The translations under genes and the position numbers were made by a program. Shown here one piece after another: positions 6,177 to 6,583 of a stretch of 6,583 nucleotides of DNA. The stretch lies in contig NZ_CALHGC010000334.1 of NCBI RefSeq assembly GCF_938029485.1, forward strand, positions 1 through 6,583. Reading direction: 5' to 3'. How positions within the stretch are numbered: position 1 is the stretch's first letter; every line of letters begins with the position of its first letter. The notes beneath the pieces are model-generated. The model was not told the DNA's origin. It saw only the letters and a list, made by a program, of their open reading frames with translations, and searched no databases. Source of the stretch: an uncultured Treponema sp. (GTDB lineage: Bacteria; Spirochaetota; Spirochaetia; Treponematales; Treponemataceae).

Positions 6177-6583
6177 TCACGGCAAACACGACAGCTCGTT
6201 ATGAACTGCGTTATATGTCATAAAACCGCCCGAAAGATTTACCGTATTCTTATACCCGTTCTGCCGTAAAATCCGCTCTGCAATATACCCCCGTAAACCC
6301 ATTCCGCAGTTAATAACGATCGGGCGGTCTTTCGGCACTTCGTTCAACCGCTTCCGCAATAAAGTATGCGGTATATTGACCGCTCCGGGAATGGCGCCGC
6401 AGCTGAATTCTTCCGGCGTACGTGCATCAAGGAAGAATGCTCCCTGTTCCGCATATTTGGGAATATCCCGCCATGAAATAACCGTTGTTAAACCGTCACG
6501 GTCATTTTCCGCAATAAATCCGAGCATATTGACAGGATCCTTTGCGGAATCAAACGGCGGCGCGTATGCCTGTTCAAATTCTG
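6177..6583 (-). CDS. C-terminal part of CoA-disulfide reductase with fused rhodanese domain (5' end outside window)
   Basis: The frame enters from the right edge and ends in TGA at 6177-6179; 134 residues are visible. The first 18 (EFEQAYAPPFDSAKDPVN) are the end of the FAD/NAD(P)-linked disulfide reductase dimerisation domain, with the YAPPF.SAKDPVN segment typical of CoA-disulfide reductase/NADH oxidase proteins. A rhodanese domain follows: FLDARTPEEF, GAIPGAVNIP, then active loop CGMGLRG with the catalytic Cys at fragment residue 92 (codon 6306-6308), and NLSGGF near the end. Fused proteins of this kind reduce CoA disulfides or polysulfides with NAD(P)H and serve in thiol redox or sulfur handling in the cytoplasm. 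The Met at 6527 is internal; treating it as a start would yield a false 116-residue free rhodanese. The protein ends soon after the rhodanese fold (ELSCLP), with no TusA or DsrE extension. Confidence 0.88.
   Translation of the reverse strand, partial: EFEQAYAPPFDSAKDPVNMLGFIAENDRDGLTTVISWRDIPKYAEQGAFFLDARTPEEFSCGAIPGAVNIPHTLLRKRLNEVPKDRPIVINCGMGLRGYIAERILRQNGYKNTVNLSGGFMTYNAVHNELSCLP

Overview
The window is about 6.6 kb of moderately AT-rich bacterial DNA in which every gene I can support lies on the minus strand. The content suggests a host-associated spirochaete of the genus Treponema: two lipoproteins with relaxed spirochaete-type lipoboxes, a beta-sandwich-repeat lipoprotein of a kind common in treponemes, an OmpA-like outer-membrane protein, and a salvage-type biotin transporter. 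The genus is an inference from gene style, not from a marker gene.

In the direction of transcription (high to low coordinates) the layout is as follows. (1) 6177 to the right edge is the 3' end of a flavoprotein CoA-disulfide reductase with a C-terminal rhodanese domain. (2) 5423-6115 is a lipoprotein with a Pro/Glu/Lys-rich stalk and a small C-terminal alpha/beta domain. A good candidate sigma-70 promoter sits so close to its ATG that the mRNA may be leaderless. (3) 4847-5386, 3999-4787 and 3331-3987 form a complete biotin ECF transporter, bioY-bioM-bioN (substrate-binding membrane protein, ATPase, transmembrane coupling protein). (4) After a gap of about 115 bp comes an OmpA-like outer-membrane protein (stop at 1764). 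(5) 60 nt further on is a large lipoprotein built of repeated beta-sandwich modules, which runs off the left edge.

The most notable signal is an octanucleotide tandem repeat, GTGAAGTC on the plus strand, 7.6 copies at 3044-3104. It lies between the only in-frame ATGs and the signal peptide of the OmpA-like gene. Because 8 is not a multiple of 3, gain or loss of one unit shifts the frame. The repeat has no stop in any minus-strand frame, but only one frame continues into the signal peptide; the other two hit stops just after it. This is the architecture of a phase-variable surface-protein switch. The same tract lies just downstream of a consensus TTGACA box, so it could instead act on transcription or on the 5' leader. 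The true translation start of this gene is unresolved.

Two genes are easy to miss or mis-size. The left-edge lipoprotein has no stop codon in the window, although its frame is open for 567 codons. The right-edge rhodanese domain looks like a free-standing 116-residue protein starting at 6527, but its frame continues upstream through a typical CoA-disulfide-reductase sequence to the window edge.
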